Position numbers and translations under genes: made by a program
The notes under the pieces: model-generated
The model's database searches: none
Seen by the model: the letters and a program-made list of their open reading frames with translations, nothing else
What the model was told of the DNA's origin: nothing
NCBI GenBank assembly: GCA_004802725.1
Contig: SGPM01000013.1
Coordinates: 153,498-217,497 of the forward strand
Length of the DNA: 64,000 nt
Direction of reading: 5' to 3'
Origin: Antrodiella citrinella
Taxonomy: Eukaryota > Basidiomycota > Agaricomycetes > Polyporales > Steccherinaceae
Shown here: positions 47,234 to 58,263 of the stretch, piece after piece
How the letters are laid out: the number at the start of each line of letters is the position of its first letter
Numbering within the stretch: position 1 is the stretch's first letter

Positions 47234-50119
47234 CTACGCCACTGGGCCACTACGTATCTGATTAATGAGGTTCTCCCAGTAACTCCAGTCCGAACCGTCC
47301 AAATCTACCATACCTACCGACGTCATTTCTTGAGGAGGTGCAATACCGTTGAACCATGCCAAATCCGAGGTAGCTCCGGGCTGAGTCCAAGGAAACCCGG
47401 TACCTACTGACGCGTTATCTACAACTGGACCTCCACTGAAAACATTACACCACTGATCCAGAAGAGACTGGGCAGAGTCATCCTCGACGTTCGTGGGACT
47501 ACCGAAACCCGATTGTCCTTCTGACTGCTGCAGTTGAAGAACTGGGAATGCCACAGTGCGCGGGTAATCCGTGGAAGGGCCATCGGGGGGAGTGCCACCT
47601 TGGGAGCCCGCTGGGGAAGCTGCTAAGCTATTGGGAGCTTGTCCGCGTGTGGATGAACGGTGTAACCCGAGTAGAAGTTGGGCATCGTTATGGGGTTGAG
47701 GTTGAGGCTTTTCAGCCAGATGATTCGGGGCAGGCGTGTTTGATAGCTCTGGAGTAGCTACTTGAGTGGCCTTCGCCTTCAAAAATTCGATAATCTTCGT
47801 TTCGCGTCGCGTCGTGGCATCCATGTCAGTCGCTTCTTCGTGATCCTTGATGTACGTCTCCATAATGATCGTCATGCCTTCAGCATGCTGACCGTTGGGA
47901 TATAGCACAAGATAAATTCCGCTAATCATAGCTGTGAGGAATTCCCGGTAAGCGCTCGCAACTGGATCGCGGAAGTCTCTGGGAGTGGATGTGAGGAATT
48001 CCCTGCGGACACGGAAGTCTTGGAGTGCGCTTTCGAAGCAGGCATTGCGAGAGCGGAGGTACCGGTCAGAGCTTAACCGGCGAAGTAAGTACGGCCGGTG
48101 GAGCGCAATGCGTATATAGAAAGTTTCGGTGACCAGAAGGAATCGATGCGCAGGAATGTAGGGATGAGTCTGGTCGAGAGATGTATCCGGTTCGACGGCA
48201 AAATGCGGTGGAAGGTTTCGCATGAATTCGAGGAGTTCGTCGTCAATAGCCAAGATATCGTGGTAATGAGCAGGGGATGTAACCCTCTGGAATTGGTGTA
48301 CCATTCGGCCCATAATACTAGAGAGGGTATTCCGCAGTACGATGTAGGACATGTGCGTGGGGACAGATAATGGCTGAGAGTTAGCCAGCTGTGTCGAGCT
48401 GATATCATCCTCAATATTCATAGGCGTGCGTGTGCTTGTATAGTCATCGTGTATCGCGGAGGGACGACCAAGACTCAATGCGTGGCCACGATCCGCATGG
48501 TAAAGGTACGCCCTACAGGACTAGCGGTTGGTAAACATTGAGACTCATGTATAAAAATCTCACCAAATCCTCCGGCGGTATTCCACTTGCCATGGGCCAA
48601 TAGGCTGCAGTGAAATGAGACTTGGAAGTGCGATCAATACCTGCGAAATATGCTTACTAGTGCTGCGGCATCTCTGTGCAATCCAAGAGCTTGTGCAGTC
48701 CGAACAGCGGCACCAAGCTGACTCCAACATTCGGTCGCTTTGCGGTCCAAAATGAGAAAGCGCGAACTCAGAAGACGCGTTAAAACCATCTCTAAGCAAT
48801 CAGGCTGAATTGCAGCAGCAATCAGTAGGGACCGCCGAGCTATATATATCGTCAGGATGATTGATTGGTGCAATAAAAGGAAGACTTACAAGACCAGTAA
48901 TATCGGGAGGACGTTAGCTTTCGGGTTTTGGCGTCACCGGCGACGTTCTCTGGGGCAAGTCTGACAGCAATCGCAAGAACAACAAATAGCAGGGGTAGGA
49001 AACGCGTATCAGTAGGGTCAACGGTAGTGTTGTCTGCGGATATTGCTGCATAAGATGCACGGAAGTCTCTTTCAGATATAGGATACCGCGTCCAGTTTCT
49101 GTGAAAAGAGTAAGATTTACAATTGACCAGAAATTTGACGCTACAAACATGGCGTGGAAATAGTAGTCAACAAGCTTGTCCGATAACGCGCGAGGAGGAA
49201 GCTCATGCATCAGCTCAGAGATCTTGTGAGGTGCCACTCCACAGTCTTGAATGAGCGATTTCAATTTATCCGCAGGAGAGGGCTCGAGGGCCGACACAAT
49301 GTGCGGTCTCTTCTGAACGGGGTGGCGGAACACACTGGATAGGTGATCGACAGATGCTGAACGCGTCGCTTGCCCGGAACCCTCTCCGTTGTTGTTACCT
49401 TCCACGACGCTTTCCAGCTACAGGAACAAATGTTATGAGAGATATAACACCTGACAGGAATTTTGACGCACCTGAGACAAAACAGCAGGGGCCGCAATGT
49501 AGGCAAATGCTGTGTTTCCATACCATTTACCACTCTCATACACGCCTCCGTTTGTGTCCTCATCATCAGCTTGCGACCGACCATCATCATCTGCACCAGG
49601 CGAATTCGACCGATTCCGATCGTCAAACCCGTCAATCTGGGCTATGGTCTTCCAATGGTGCGGAAGTGCAGCTTCTACTATATGTTCAAGCCGAGACAAT
49701 CGCAAGTTGATGTCCTGGTCCGTTTTGCCTGGTGTATAGGCCTTGCATAGCTCTGGAACTTTGCGAGCAACACACTACAGGGATTTTAAGCAGAAATAAA
49801 AGGACATATGATGTCAAAAACTTACATGAAAACAGGGGACTTGACGGTCGCACTTTCAATCAAAGCTTCAGCGACACTGCATACAAGCCACATACACGGA
49901 TCAAACCTTCTGCTTCCTGCGATGACATTCGCCACATGAATAGCTAGCGCAACGGATATCAGCAGCTTGCGACTATACAAGGACTTTGAACACCAACCTG
50001 ACACGAGTCCGGGGCTTCTTGGAGGCCCTGTTATTTGAGATATCATCGTCTGCCTTGCGCCTGGTAGGGCCTGGAGTGCCAGAAGAATCGGGGGTACTCG
50101 GATTTACGGTCTTGACCAT
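47234..50119 (-). CDS. Zn2Cys6 fungal transcription factor
   Basis: This nuclear regulator starts MVKTVNPSTPDSSGTPGPTRRK. The Zn2Cys6 cluster is split over three exons: SCGECHRRKQK, then CDRQVPCFH, then CVARKVPELC. Together they give the six-cysteine pattern C-x2-C-x6-C-x6-C-x2-C-x6-C with a basic K-rich spacer. Next come a coiled-coil linker (INLRLSRLEHIVEAAL) and an acidic segment. The middle homology region includes HRDAAALVSI-type sequence, ALSLGRPSAIHDDY, which is typical of the fungal-specific transcription factor domain, and a long helical C-terminus with a Ser/Gln/Pro tail. Target genes are not known. It is divergent from MED17 and its promoter holds CGG-containing repeats that such factors could bind. 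Confidence 0.85.
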
Positions 50120-50456
50120 GTCCACGGCCGATCAGGATAAAATCGCAGTGCAGGATGGATGCTGAGTGAGGCCAATGGCCGGTGTCGTACTGGTGGAGAA
50201 TATATACCGCGGTTGAACGAGTTGAGATGAGTCGACCAAGTTGCCGGACAGGTTCGGGCCTGGTCTCTCCCTTCCTGACAAAGCATAGTGCGGTCCCGTG
50301 ATCCGAAAATTCCCTTAAGCGGAAAGTGCGGTCTTGTTTTGGTCATTGTTGATCGACGCCGTTGACCTGCAGACCGCTGAGAATCAATTGGGCGGACGCG
50401 ACTTGGACGCGACGCACTCCTTGATTTGCTCCAGCACACCGCCTTATCTGAGTCCG
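50120..50456. promoter_or_regulatory. Divergent promoter, Zn2Cys6 regulator and MED17
   Basis: This 337-bp region contains GGCCAATGGCC (around 50170-50180), a TATATA element near 50201-50206, two copies of AGTGCGGTC (50287-50295 and 50325-50333) and an inverted TCCG...CGGA pair (50302-50305 and 50320-50323). CGG triplets are the usual half-sites of Zn2Cys6 factors. Confidence 0.5.
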
Positions 50457-52740
50457 ATGTCGGAAGAATTAGAATGGAAAAAATTGAAGCTGTCGCTGGA
50501 AAGGCCGTACAAGGACGATCAAGGCGAAGCTATACCGGTTGTTTTTGATATCACTCCAGAAGGACAGCAAATACATGAACCGTGAGCTCAGTACTATCTT
50601 CTTGTCGCCTTTGCTCAGGGATATTTTAGTCAAAAAGATCTCACAGCCACCGTTGGGGAGAACCTGCACCGCATATTTCTAGAGCGTGGCATCGATTTTT
50701 TCGACAAACGTGCAGATGAGCGCAAGCCCGCACAAGCACCTGCCACACAGGACAGCGATGCGATATCTGAAGCGGCAGAAGGCACTAGAACCACTAAACC
50801 GATGACACCAGAAGAGCTGTTTCAACTCCGCATGGAGATTGTTCCTCAGTTACAGTAGGTGTGCTTAGACCCGGCCTTGCAATATACCTGCTAACTTCTG
50901 TACAGCATCGCACTTGGTGAGATGTCGCAAGCCAAGGACTTGTTATCTGTTCTCCTGGCTGCAGATCACTCCTCCCAACCATCGTCGCAGTCCTTGCTAC
51001 AGTCGCTATCCCAGCCGACATCGTCTCAGCCACCATTACCCCAGCAGAACGCGTCAGACTTGCCATCCGCTTCTCTCACGTCGACCTCAGTGACCAAACA
51101 GCTGCCAATTCAGTCTGTTCAGACTTTCAACATCCAGCTTGCCATTGGTAGTAAAGATAAAGCTCTTCGCCACGCCTCCAACCTCTTCAGATCGGCCGCA
51201 AATGTGATGGAAAAAGGTCGAGTACGCAGTGAGAAATACTGGGTCGATGCTCTCAAAATGCGGCGAAGCAACTGGGGCCTAATCCCTGCGCCTCTGCCGC
51301 CAGGTTCAGCTATGGGTAAAGGTGCCGACAAGACGTCCAAAGATTTCTTAGTGTCATTTGGTCTTGAAGAATGTAAGTTGACAATCTGTTAGTGACATCA
51401 AACTAATATTTGTCGTGTAGCACCGATATCATTCAAACGAAGAGCAATCGGGCGCATGTCAACCGTTGACACCGAGGTCCCTACACTTGAATTTCCCCTA
51501 CGGCAGCACATGCGATTACATGTTTCCTTAGCCTACACGGACGTTGTCGGTCGTCGACATCATGGTCGAAATTCGTACTCTCCTGCGGTAGAAAGTGCCA
51601 CAGAACAGGCACTCAAAGCAGCACAAGCGGAAGTAGTCGAGCAGGAGATATTTTCGATCCTCATACGTGAAGCTAGTAATTTGCCTACGGCCTCAGCCCG
51701 AGTATCTGAACGGCTCATTGCCATCGAGGCTGCACAAGATACCGAACTTCGGTTCGAGCTTGTGAGTGTTCACTCTGTCTCCTCGCCAGATTTTGATCAA
51801 GTTTATTTTGGGCAGGTGGACAGCGACTACAATCCTCCCAGTGACAAAGCCTCGGAACATCTACAAGCTCGTTGCGATCTCATCTACTCGTCGCTACATC
51901 TATTGCTTCTACGTGCTCATGGACACACAAAGTCTCAGCGCCTGGGTCAAATAGGTTCCGCCACTTCTCCACAAAACTTGACAGCACCTTCGACTCTCCA
52001 GCCTATCATTGACATGCTGCAATACCAAGGATTCTGCGACCGAGTACAATCTGAGATGCGGCGGATAGTACGTGCGCTTGCAGATGCTGGTGTGCCGACC
52101 AAGTTTTACTTCAACGCTGTCGGCGAAAGTGGGGATGAGCTCATTACCCAGCTCCAGCCTCAGGGCCAGCTTCGACTCAGCGGAGAGTGTCTACTGAGGA
52201 TTGATAACCGGTGCGTCAATAGAACTTCGACTCATGTACGGGATTGACTCGACGGATCTCAGCCGTTCATTACGATTCACTTTCTCGTCACCGTCAACTT
52301 TGACTGCAAACCTCCCCCAAGCCACCCTTGCCATCACGTCGATACCTCAACTGACACAGCTCCTTGCGGACGAAGTAGACAATTGCTTGCTGCAAAGGAT
52401 TTGCGAACTCGGTACGGAGCTTTGCGAACATGTACACGGAACGTGGTTTGTGGATCCACTCAGTGGTCGAACGGTGGGCAGATGGGAAGGCCAAGTCTTG
52501 TGAGTTCTTTTCATCTCGTGTTGTCACATTCAAGACCTCTGACCGGATGTTCGTAATCCTAGGAACTTTCGCATATCCTTCGCGGAGAACGGCTCCATTC
52601 TGTGTTCAGCATCCAGGGTGGAGCGAGGGGAGCTACGTCCAGACACACATCTACAAAACTACTCCGCCGAGAAAATGCCGGGTGTGTTGCTACTTCAATG
52701 GGTACGGGCCACGATCGAAAGCGCACTGCCAAGCTCATAG
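50457..52740 (+). CDS. MED17: Mediator complex head subunit 17
   Basis: MED17 (Srb4) is a core subunit of the Mediator head, which connects activators with RNA polymerase II. The protein opens MSEELEWKKLKLSLERPYKDD, with FDITPEGQQIHEP and, after the first intron, LTATVGENLHRIFLERGIDFFDKR, all family marks. The middle has EELFQLRMEIVPQLQ, ALGEMSQAKDLLSVLLAA, a Ser/Gln-rich insert and KALRHASNLFRSAANVMEKGR. RLHVSLAYTDVVGRRH, SLHLLLLRAHGHTK and YQGFCDRVQSEMRRIVRAL come later. One intron (52212-52263) must be spliced before RSLRFTFSSPSTLTANLPQATL. The last exon gives LNFRISFAENGSIL and ends ...IESALPSS, with stop at 52738-52740. About 640 residues. Intact. Confidence 0.88.
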
Positions 52741-52891
52741 ATGACTGGGACATATCGTACACTGACATCACACTGAAAGGGAGATGGTTATCCGTAGAGA
52801 ATGCATGGCATATAGGCATAGCCTTTTTGTGGTCATAAAAGCGGGATAGCGGCAAATACACATAGCACATGAATATAAGATACTAAAACGT

Positions 52892-54029
52892 CTACTCGTC
52901 GTCCTCATCCTCGTCATCGGCATCAGCAGCACCACCCTTCGCATGGAAGGCCTCGATCTTGGCTGCGATGCGCTCCTTGCGCTGAGCAAGGGTGAGCTTG
53001 ACAGCCCGGTGCTTGACGGACTCGGACTTCCAGTCAGTGGACTTCTCAGAAGGTTGGAAGGTGGGGTCTTCCCGGATCGCAGCGTGTGCGTTGGTGTAGA
53101 TTTCTTCCATGTCTTCTGAGCCGATACCGTCAGCGAGGTAGGTCGCGAATTGCTTCTTGAACCTAAGATTTGGCCATTAGCACAAAGTGTAGTGAAAATG
53201 AAGCGCAGAAATACCTCTCGTCATCCTCCTCCTCCAGTGACTCCATGTACTCTGCAACGTGACCACCGAAGATGTACTTCTTCAAGACCTCAGCATCCAA
53301 CTCCTTGGACTCGACGTCGTATCCGGGGAAACGCTTGGCGTTGTGAGGGATGAAGATACCACCATCACTGGCACCCTTGAGGGCACCGAATACACGGGAT
53401 CCAGTTGATGTGCGCTTGAGGCCGACATCAAGGTAGCACTTGAATGGCCGAGGAGCATTCTCTTCCTCGGCACTCTCGGTCATGGTGAGCTCACCAGTGG
53501 GCTCAGCAACACCCTCGTACTTGTCAGCAAGACCAAGCTTGGTCAGAGCACGACGAGCGCACAGGAGACCAGTCGCGTAGGCTGTAGAGTAGGTGAGTTA
53601 ACTATATTTTCGAGGAATGGGACGATTGACATACCAGCTGACCAGTTGGTAAGACCATGGCTGATACCGTAACGTGGAAGCTCCCTCGATCGGGCAGCGG
53701 TCAAAACGAAATCGCCCTGAAGACGGGCGTATACAATCTGGACGATGACCTCCTTGTTCGTGAAACGGACGACGAGACGGTACTTGGGCGCATTGCTACA
53801 GAACAACGTCACTACCCACAGATCATCTCGAGGATAGATACCACGAACTATTTGTTCTTCGCCTGGGTGATGAGCCTCTTGCGGGCATAGTCTGTTCTCG
53901 ATGAGTAAAATATACAGATGTAATTTCGAGGATGGACGTACAATCGGTCTTGCCCTCCCTGCGACGGCGGTACTTCACCTGGAAACGGGAGAAGTACGCA
54001 CTGGACTTGAGTTTCTTGACGAAGGGCAT
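52892..54029 (-). CDS. RPL5: 60S ribosomal protein L5 (uL18)
   Basis: L5 carries 5S rRNA into the 60S subunit. Exons give [43 protein letters not shown], then YNAPKYRLVVRFTNKEVIVQIVYARLQGDFVLTAARSRELPRYGI, then the Ala/Gly-rich centre (FKCYLDVGLKRTSTGSRVFGALKGASDGG), and a C-terminal MEEIYTNAHAAIREDPTF ... KLTLAQRKERIAAKIEAF with an acidic DEDEDDE end. Length near 300 residues is normal. The start codon at 54029 lies directly after a splice acceptor (cacag|ATG). The 5' UTR is thus interrupted by an intron of about 155 nt (54184-54030), a common arrangement in ribosomal protein genes. It is divergent from the RBM42-like gene. Confidence 0.94.
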
Positions 54030-54291
54030 CTGTGAGACAGTGATCAAGTCAGTATGCAGCTGCATCCAGATTGGTAATATGGCATCCAGCGTGTCGCGCG
54101 AAGACAACAGCATAGAACAACCATCTGAAAGGCACCCATCCATTGTACGGACAACGTTTCAAGCATCTAGAGACGTAGGCTTACCTTGAGGAGGGGTGGG
54201 GAACGTTGGCGGCGGCGAGGAGGACAGTAGATTGGGTGGGTAGGCGCTAACGGGACCGGACAAGGCCCGCTTGTGATTGGCTGAGATACGA

Positions 54292-54319
54292 GGACCCCGG
54301 ATCTCTCTATCCGGGGTCC
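54292..54319. repeat. Perfect 10-bp inverted repeat in the RPL5/RBM42 promoter
   Basis: GGACCCCGGA (54292-54301) is exactly repeated in inverted form as TCCGGGGTCC (54310-54319) around an 8-nt spacer. It sits between the RPL5 5' UTR and the RBM42-like start. A palindrome this long is a good candidate for a dimeric factor site. Confidence 0.8.
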
Positions 54320-54422
54320 CCGTTGCGGCTCATGCTCGTGGTGCCGCTACTCGACGCTCGTTGTTCTCGACCACCACCTACGAATCGACGTCTCCGTGTT
54401 ACTCGCAATCTAGGCGTACAAA

Positions 54423-55242
54423 ATGGACCCCTACTCTGCCCAGAACTACTACCAGCAATACCAGCAGCAATCCTCCTCCTCAGATGTCAATCCTTACCAT
54501 CAACCTTATCAAGGTCCCATGTACCCAATGGCGGGCCCCTCCACTTCGGCGCACACCGCTCCTGTCCCTTCCAATGCGTACGAATACGACGTCGGAATCC
54601 TTGCTCAGCAGAGTGTATATGTCCCCGGAGCAATGATTGACAAGCGAGGTGGTGCCGGCGGAAAATTGGCAAAGGGCGGAAAGCGTACGACAGTACTGCG
54701 CAAGGGGGCAGGCAAGGTCTGGGAAGATCAAACCCTCTTGGAGTGGAATCCATGTAAGCACTCTCATCTTGTGCTTTGAAGGAGCACTCACCGATTTTTC
54801 TTCAGCCTGGTTTCGTCTCTTCGTTGGCGATTTGAGCAATGATGTCTCTGACGACGTCCTAGCCAATGCATTCAACCAATACACGTCGTTCACGAAAGCC
54901 AGAGTCATTAGAGATAGACTGAGCGGCAAGGTGCGATAGAGTTGTTTACACATGTCTTTCATGACATTGACAAAATTATGACAGGCGAAGTTTGGCTTCG
55001 TTGCTTTCTCAGATCCCGAAGACTTCCTGAAGGCTTGGAAAGAGATGGACGGTGCGTTATTTGATATCCTCAGTACTCGAAGTCATACTGATCGTACATA
55101 ATCTTGTGCAGGCAAGTACGTAGGTAATAGACCTATTAAGCTAAAGAAAGCGGATAATGCTGTGAATCCCGTAGAGATCGGACACCGCAAGGCGAAGCAG
55201 CTAGAGAAGGAATTGAAGAAGAACAGGCACAAGCCGTACTAG
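54423..55242 (+). CDS. RBM42-like RRM RNA-binding protein
   Basis: RBM42-type proteins are single-RRM RNA-binding proteins of the nucleus that associate with spliceosomal and stress-granule factors. The N-terminus MDPYSAQNYYQQYQQQSSSSD is Gln/Tyr/Ser-rich. A Gly/Lys-rich segment (IDKRGGAGGKLAKGGKRTTVLRKG) precedes the RRM. The RRM has RNP2 FRLFVGDLS, then LANAFNQYTSFTKARVIRDRLSGK, RNP1 KFGFVAFSD and FLKAWKEMDGKYVGNRPIKLKK. A basic C-terminus (IGHRKAKQLEKELKKNRHKPY) ends the protein. About 240 residues. The order of short linker, central RRM and basic tail fits RBM42. Several small exons interrupt the RRM. It is divergent from RPL5. Confidence 0.82.
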
Positions 55243-55735
55243 ACAAGCCATCCTGTCATGGCGCCCTCGGGGTATCCATAGAGTACGTTTTTCTACCGGT
55301 CAGTTTTGTGCGGACTCACAATTTCCTTCTGTTACGCATGTACTTCTTGTGCGTACCGTCGAGCTATCGTCAATAAAGTTATACATTGGTCAGTGTATCT
55401 TGTTCAAACTGTTGTTACCATTCGGATAATTCTGGGAACGATGTAAGGTCGTCGCGTAAGTATTGGAGGGATATGTCTATCTACTGCCAGTGTTGCACGA
55501 ATGGCTGCATGCACATAGTATGCACATGTACGCGTTTGGGCACCAAATGAGCATTCTGTGTTTCTCCGATACCAGCTCTTCCCAACTGCTGCTACATATA
55601 CCTACGCGTGTTAATCACCACTTTCAACTATTTCTACTTCCGAGGCGCCGCACAGACTACAGCTATTAGTATCGTCTCCCTGTTTGAATACGCCACGATC
55701 TCTTCAGCTGAACGTGAAACCCTTCATATTTCGTC
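55243..55735. other. Intergenic region with poly(A) signal of the RBM42-like gene
   Basis: This 493-bp region contains AATAAA at 55372-55377, about 130 bp after the stop of the RBM42-like gene. The rest is the promoter and leader of the CTNNBL1 gene. No other gene is seen. Confidence 0.55.
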
Positions 55736-58197
55736 ATGGATATCGACAAATTGTTTAAAGTAGCTGGCTTTCTCAGTCGGTGACATCACTTGGTACTCAT
55801 GATTCATAGGTCCCCAAACTTCCTGCGGGCAGCAACAAACGGCGTATGCCCGATAACCCAACACCAGACATGCTAAAAAGGATGAAAATGGACGTCTCCT
55901 CGGACGCACCTTCTGATGAAAGTGAGGCACAAGCCAAGCCTCAATCGCGTCGTACAACCGTGGAAGATGTGGACGAGGACGGGGACGAGAGGATGGAAGC
56001 AGACTTCGCACCGGGCGGGGATGCAGACTACTTTGTGGAAGAGGATGACGAGGGCAGGTTCTTTGGGGGAGGGTTGACAAGTGAGCAGAAAGATATCCTG
56101 AACATCTTCGACAATGCGGGTGGGGAGGGTGTGCAGGAAGATGTGAGTTTGTCTCCAGGTTTTGACGTTTTGGAGTATTGATCGTTCGTGCATGGATCCC
56201 AGCTGGAGGAGATGAACATTGCAGGTATTCGCAGAGTATTGCTACGGTTCGAGCGTGCGGCGAATAAGAACCAAGACCAACGTTCCAAGTACCCGGATGA
56301 CCCAACGAAGTACGTGACAATACAGTCCATTACCTGCTGACCTCTCATAACTCGACCACTGGACAGGTTCATTGACTCTGAAGCCGACCTTGACGCCACA
56401 CTGAAGGGTCTTCTTCCATTAGCTCAAGCTCCTACCCTTGCATACCCCGAACTTGTCCGGTCGGGCGCTGTCACTCGTCTCATTGGTCTTCTCAGCCACG
56501 AAAATGCGGACATCGTGATTGACGTCGTGGAGGTCATACACGAGTTGACCGATGAGGACGTCGGCAACGAAAACGAAGATGTTGAGGATGTTGAGGGTTC
56601 ATCGAGAGAAGAAGCATTGAAAACCCTCATCGAGGGCTTGGTGGGTCTGTCTCGTTTCTGTCCCTATGCTGGATATACCAATAGGTCCCCCTTTCGCAGC
56701 TTGAAAACTCCATTCTAGAGTTGCTTGTGGACAATCTGTCTCGGTTGAACGAAACGGAGGAGTCCGACCGACAAGGCGTGTTCCACGTCCTAGGTATGTC
56801 ACGTTAAACCTCACGGATGAATGGGTGCTCATCTGACGGAACTAAGGCATTTTCGAGAACATACTTGGATTCAGGGCTGAGCTTTCAACAGACATAGTAG
56901 CCAAGACCACGATCCTCGATTGGCTATTGAAACGTGTCGAAGTGAAGGTCTATGACGAAAATCGAGGGTATGCCGCTGAGCTTCTATCCATCCTCCTGCA
57001 AACCAATCGACCAAATCGACTGGAGCTGGCGAAGAAGAACGGTGTTGAGTCTATGTTGAAAGTGCTATCCGTGAGTGTACATTGTCGCAGGTTGTATCTT
57101 TGTCGGGATCTCATGTTTCCGCACGCGTTCAGAACTACCGGAAACGAGATCCAGTAGATGCAGACGAAACGGAGTTCATGGAGAACATATTCGATTCTCT
57201 GTGTTCCGCACTGGCAGAACCGGAGGTGAAGAAAGCTTTCTTGGACTGTGAGGGCGTAGACCTCATGCTCATCATGATGAAGTGAGTCTCCAGACGACTG
57301 GCTGCGCTCCGGACACTGATTTGGTACGCTCGTAGAGAGAAGATGCAGTCCCGGTCAAGATCTATCAAAGTTTTGGATTACGCCTTGTCTGGCGCTGCAG
57401 GTACTCCAGCATGTGAAACCTTCGTCGAGGCTCTTGGTCTGAAGGTTCTGTTTTCGACTTTCATGGGCAAGGTATGTGAATTTTACTCGAATCTGTTAAC
57501 CGTGTTCTCAACCCTCGTCTCTAGCAAAATAAAAAGCAGAAAGGGGGTGTGACATCGACAGCCTCAGAAGACACTTCACATACATTGGGCATCGTCTCGT
57601 CATTGTTCACAAACCTTGCATCCGACTCGCCTGCTCGAATCCGGTTACTCGCGAAGTTTGTTGAGAGCAACTATGAGAAGGTTGACAAACTGCTGGAAAT
57701 AAGAGACGCGGCACAAGGTAGACTAACTGCGGTGGAGAAAGAGATTGAAGTAGAGAAAAAGGTACGTGGGCGAGATACCAGTGTCAAGAAAGGGTCGAAA
57801 CTTGACGGGGACCATCAGGAAATGCAAGGACAGGAAGAAGAGATCGGAGCAGAAGAGGAAGACGTGTGGTATCTCCGACGGCTTGAGAGTGGTTTGTTCA
57901 CACTGCAAACGGTCGACTACATCCTTGCGTGGATCACAATGGAAGACGATGGGGTACGTGACCAGAGTACGAATTTGCGATGACTTATTTGACTGACTCT
58001 GTTCCGCATTGCAGATCCGAACTCACATTCAGCGAATGCTCGATCGACGAAACAAATCCTTGAAAGATATCGTTCGCGTACTACAAATATACCACGACAA
58101 CGTCGACGACGCACCGGCAGAAGACGACGGCGAAACGCCGCAAATGTCACAACGAGATATTCTGCAGAACCTTATGGCTTTCCTGGATGCCTGCTGA
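55736..58197 (+). CDS. CTNNBL1: Beta-catenin-like protein 1 (spliceosome-associated, armadillo repeats)
   Basis: CTNNBL1 is an armadillo-repeat nuclear protein of the Prp19-CDC5L complex that interacts with spliceosomal factors. It begins MDIDKLFK, then VPKLPAGSNKRRMPDN, and an acidic segment ending FFGGGLTSEQKDILNIFDN. The repeats start at LEEMNIAGIRRVLLRFERAANKNQDQRSKYPDDPTKFIDSEADLD and continue through LAQAPTLAYPELVRSGAVTRLIGLLSHENADIVIDVVEVI, VFHVLGIFENILGF, LLSILLQTNRPNRLELAKKNGVE, FMENIFDSLCSAL and CEGVDLMLIMMK. The C-terminal part has YLRRLESGLFTLQTVDYILAWI and ends QNLMAFLDAC. The full family order is present at about 600 residues. It ends only 66 bp from the convergent Utp15 gene. 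Confidence 0.9.
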
Positions 58198-58263
58198 TAT
58201 ATGATATTGTATTTTTGTTTTCTGCATTTCTAAACCCCTCGCGATGGCGGATAATATACGTGA

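Noticed and set aside
52200..52270. Apparent +1 frameshift in MED17
   Set aside because: A GTGCGT donor and an AG acceptor about 52 nt apart join IDNR to RSLRFTFSSPSTL in phase.
54030..54184. snoRNA in the RPL5 5' UTR intron
   Set aside because: A possible CTGA D-box is present but no C box or guide helix is recognisable by eye.
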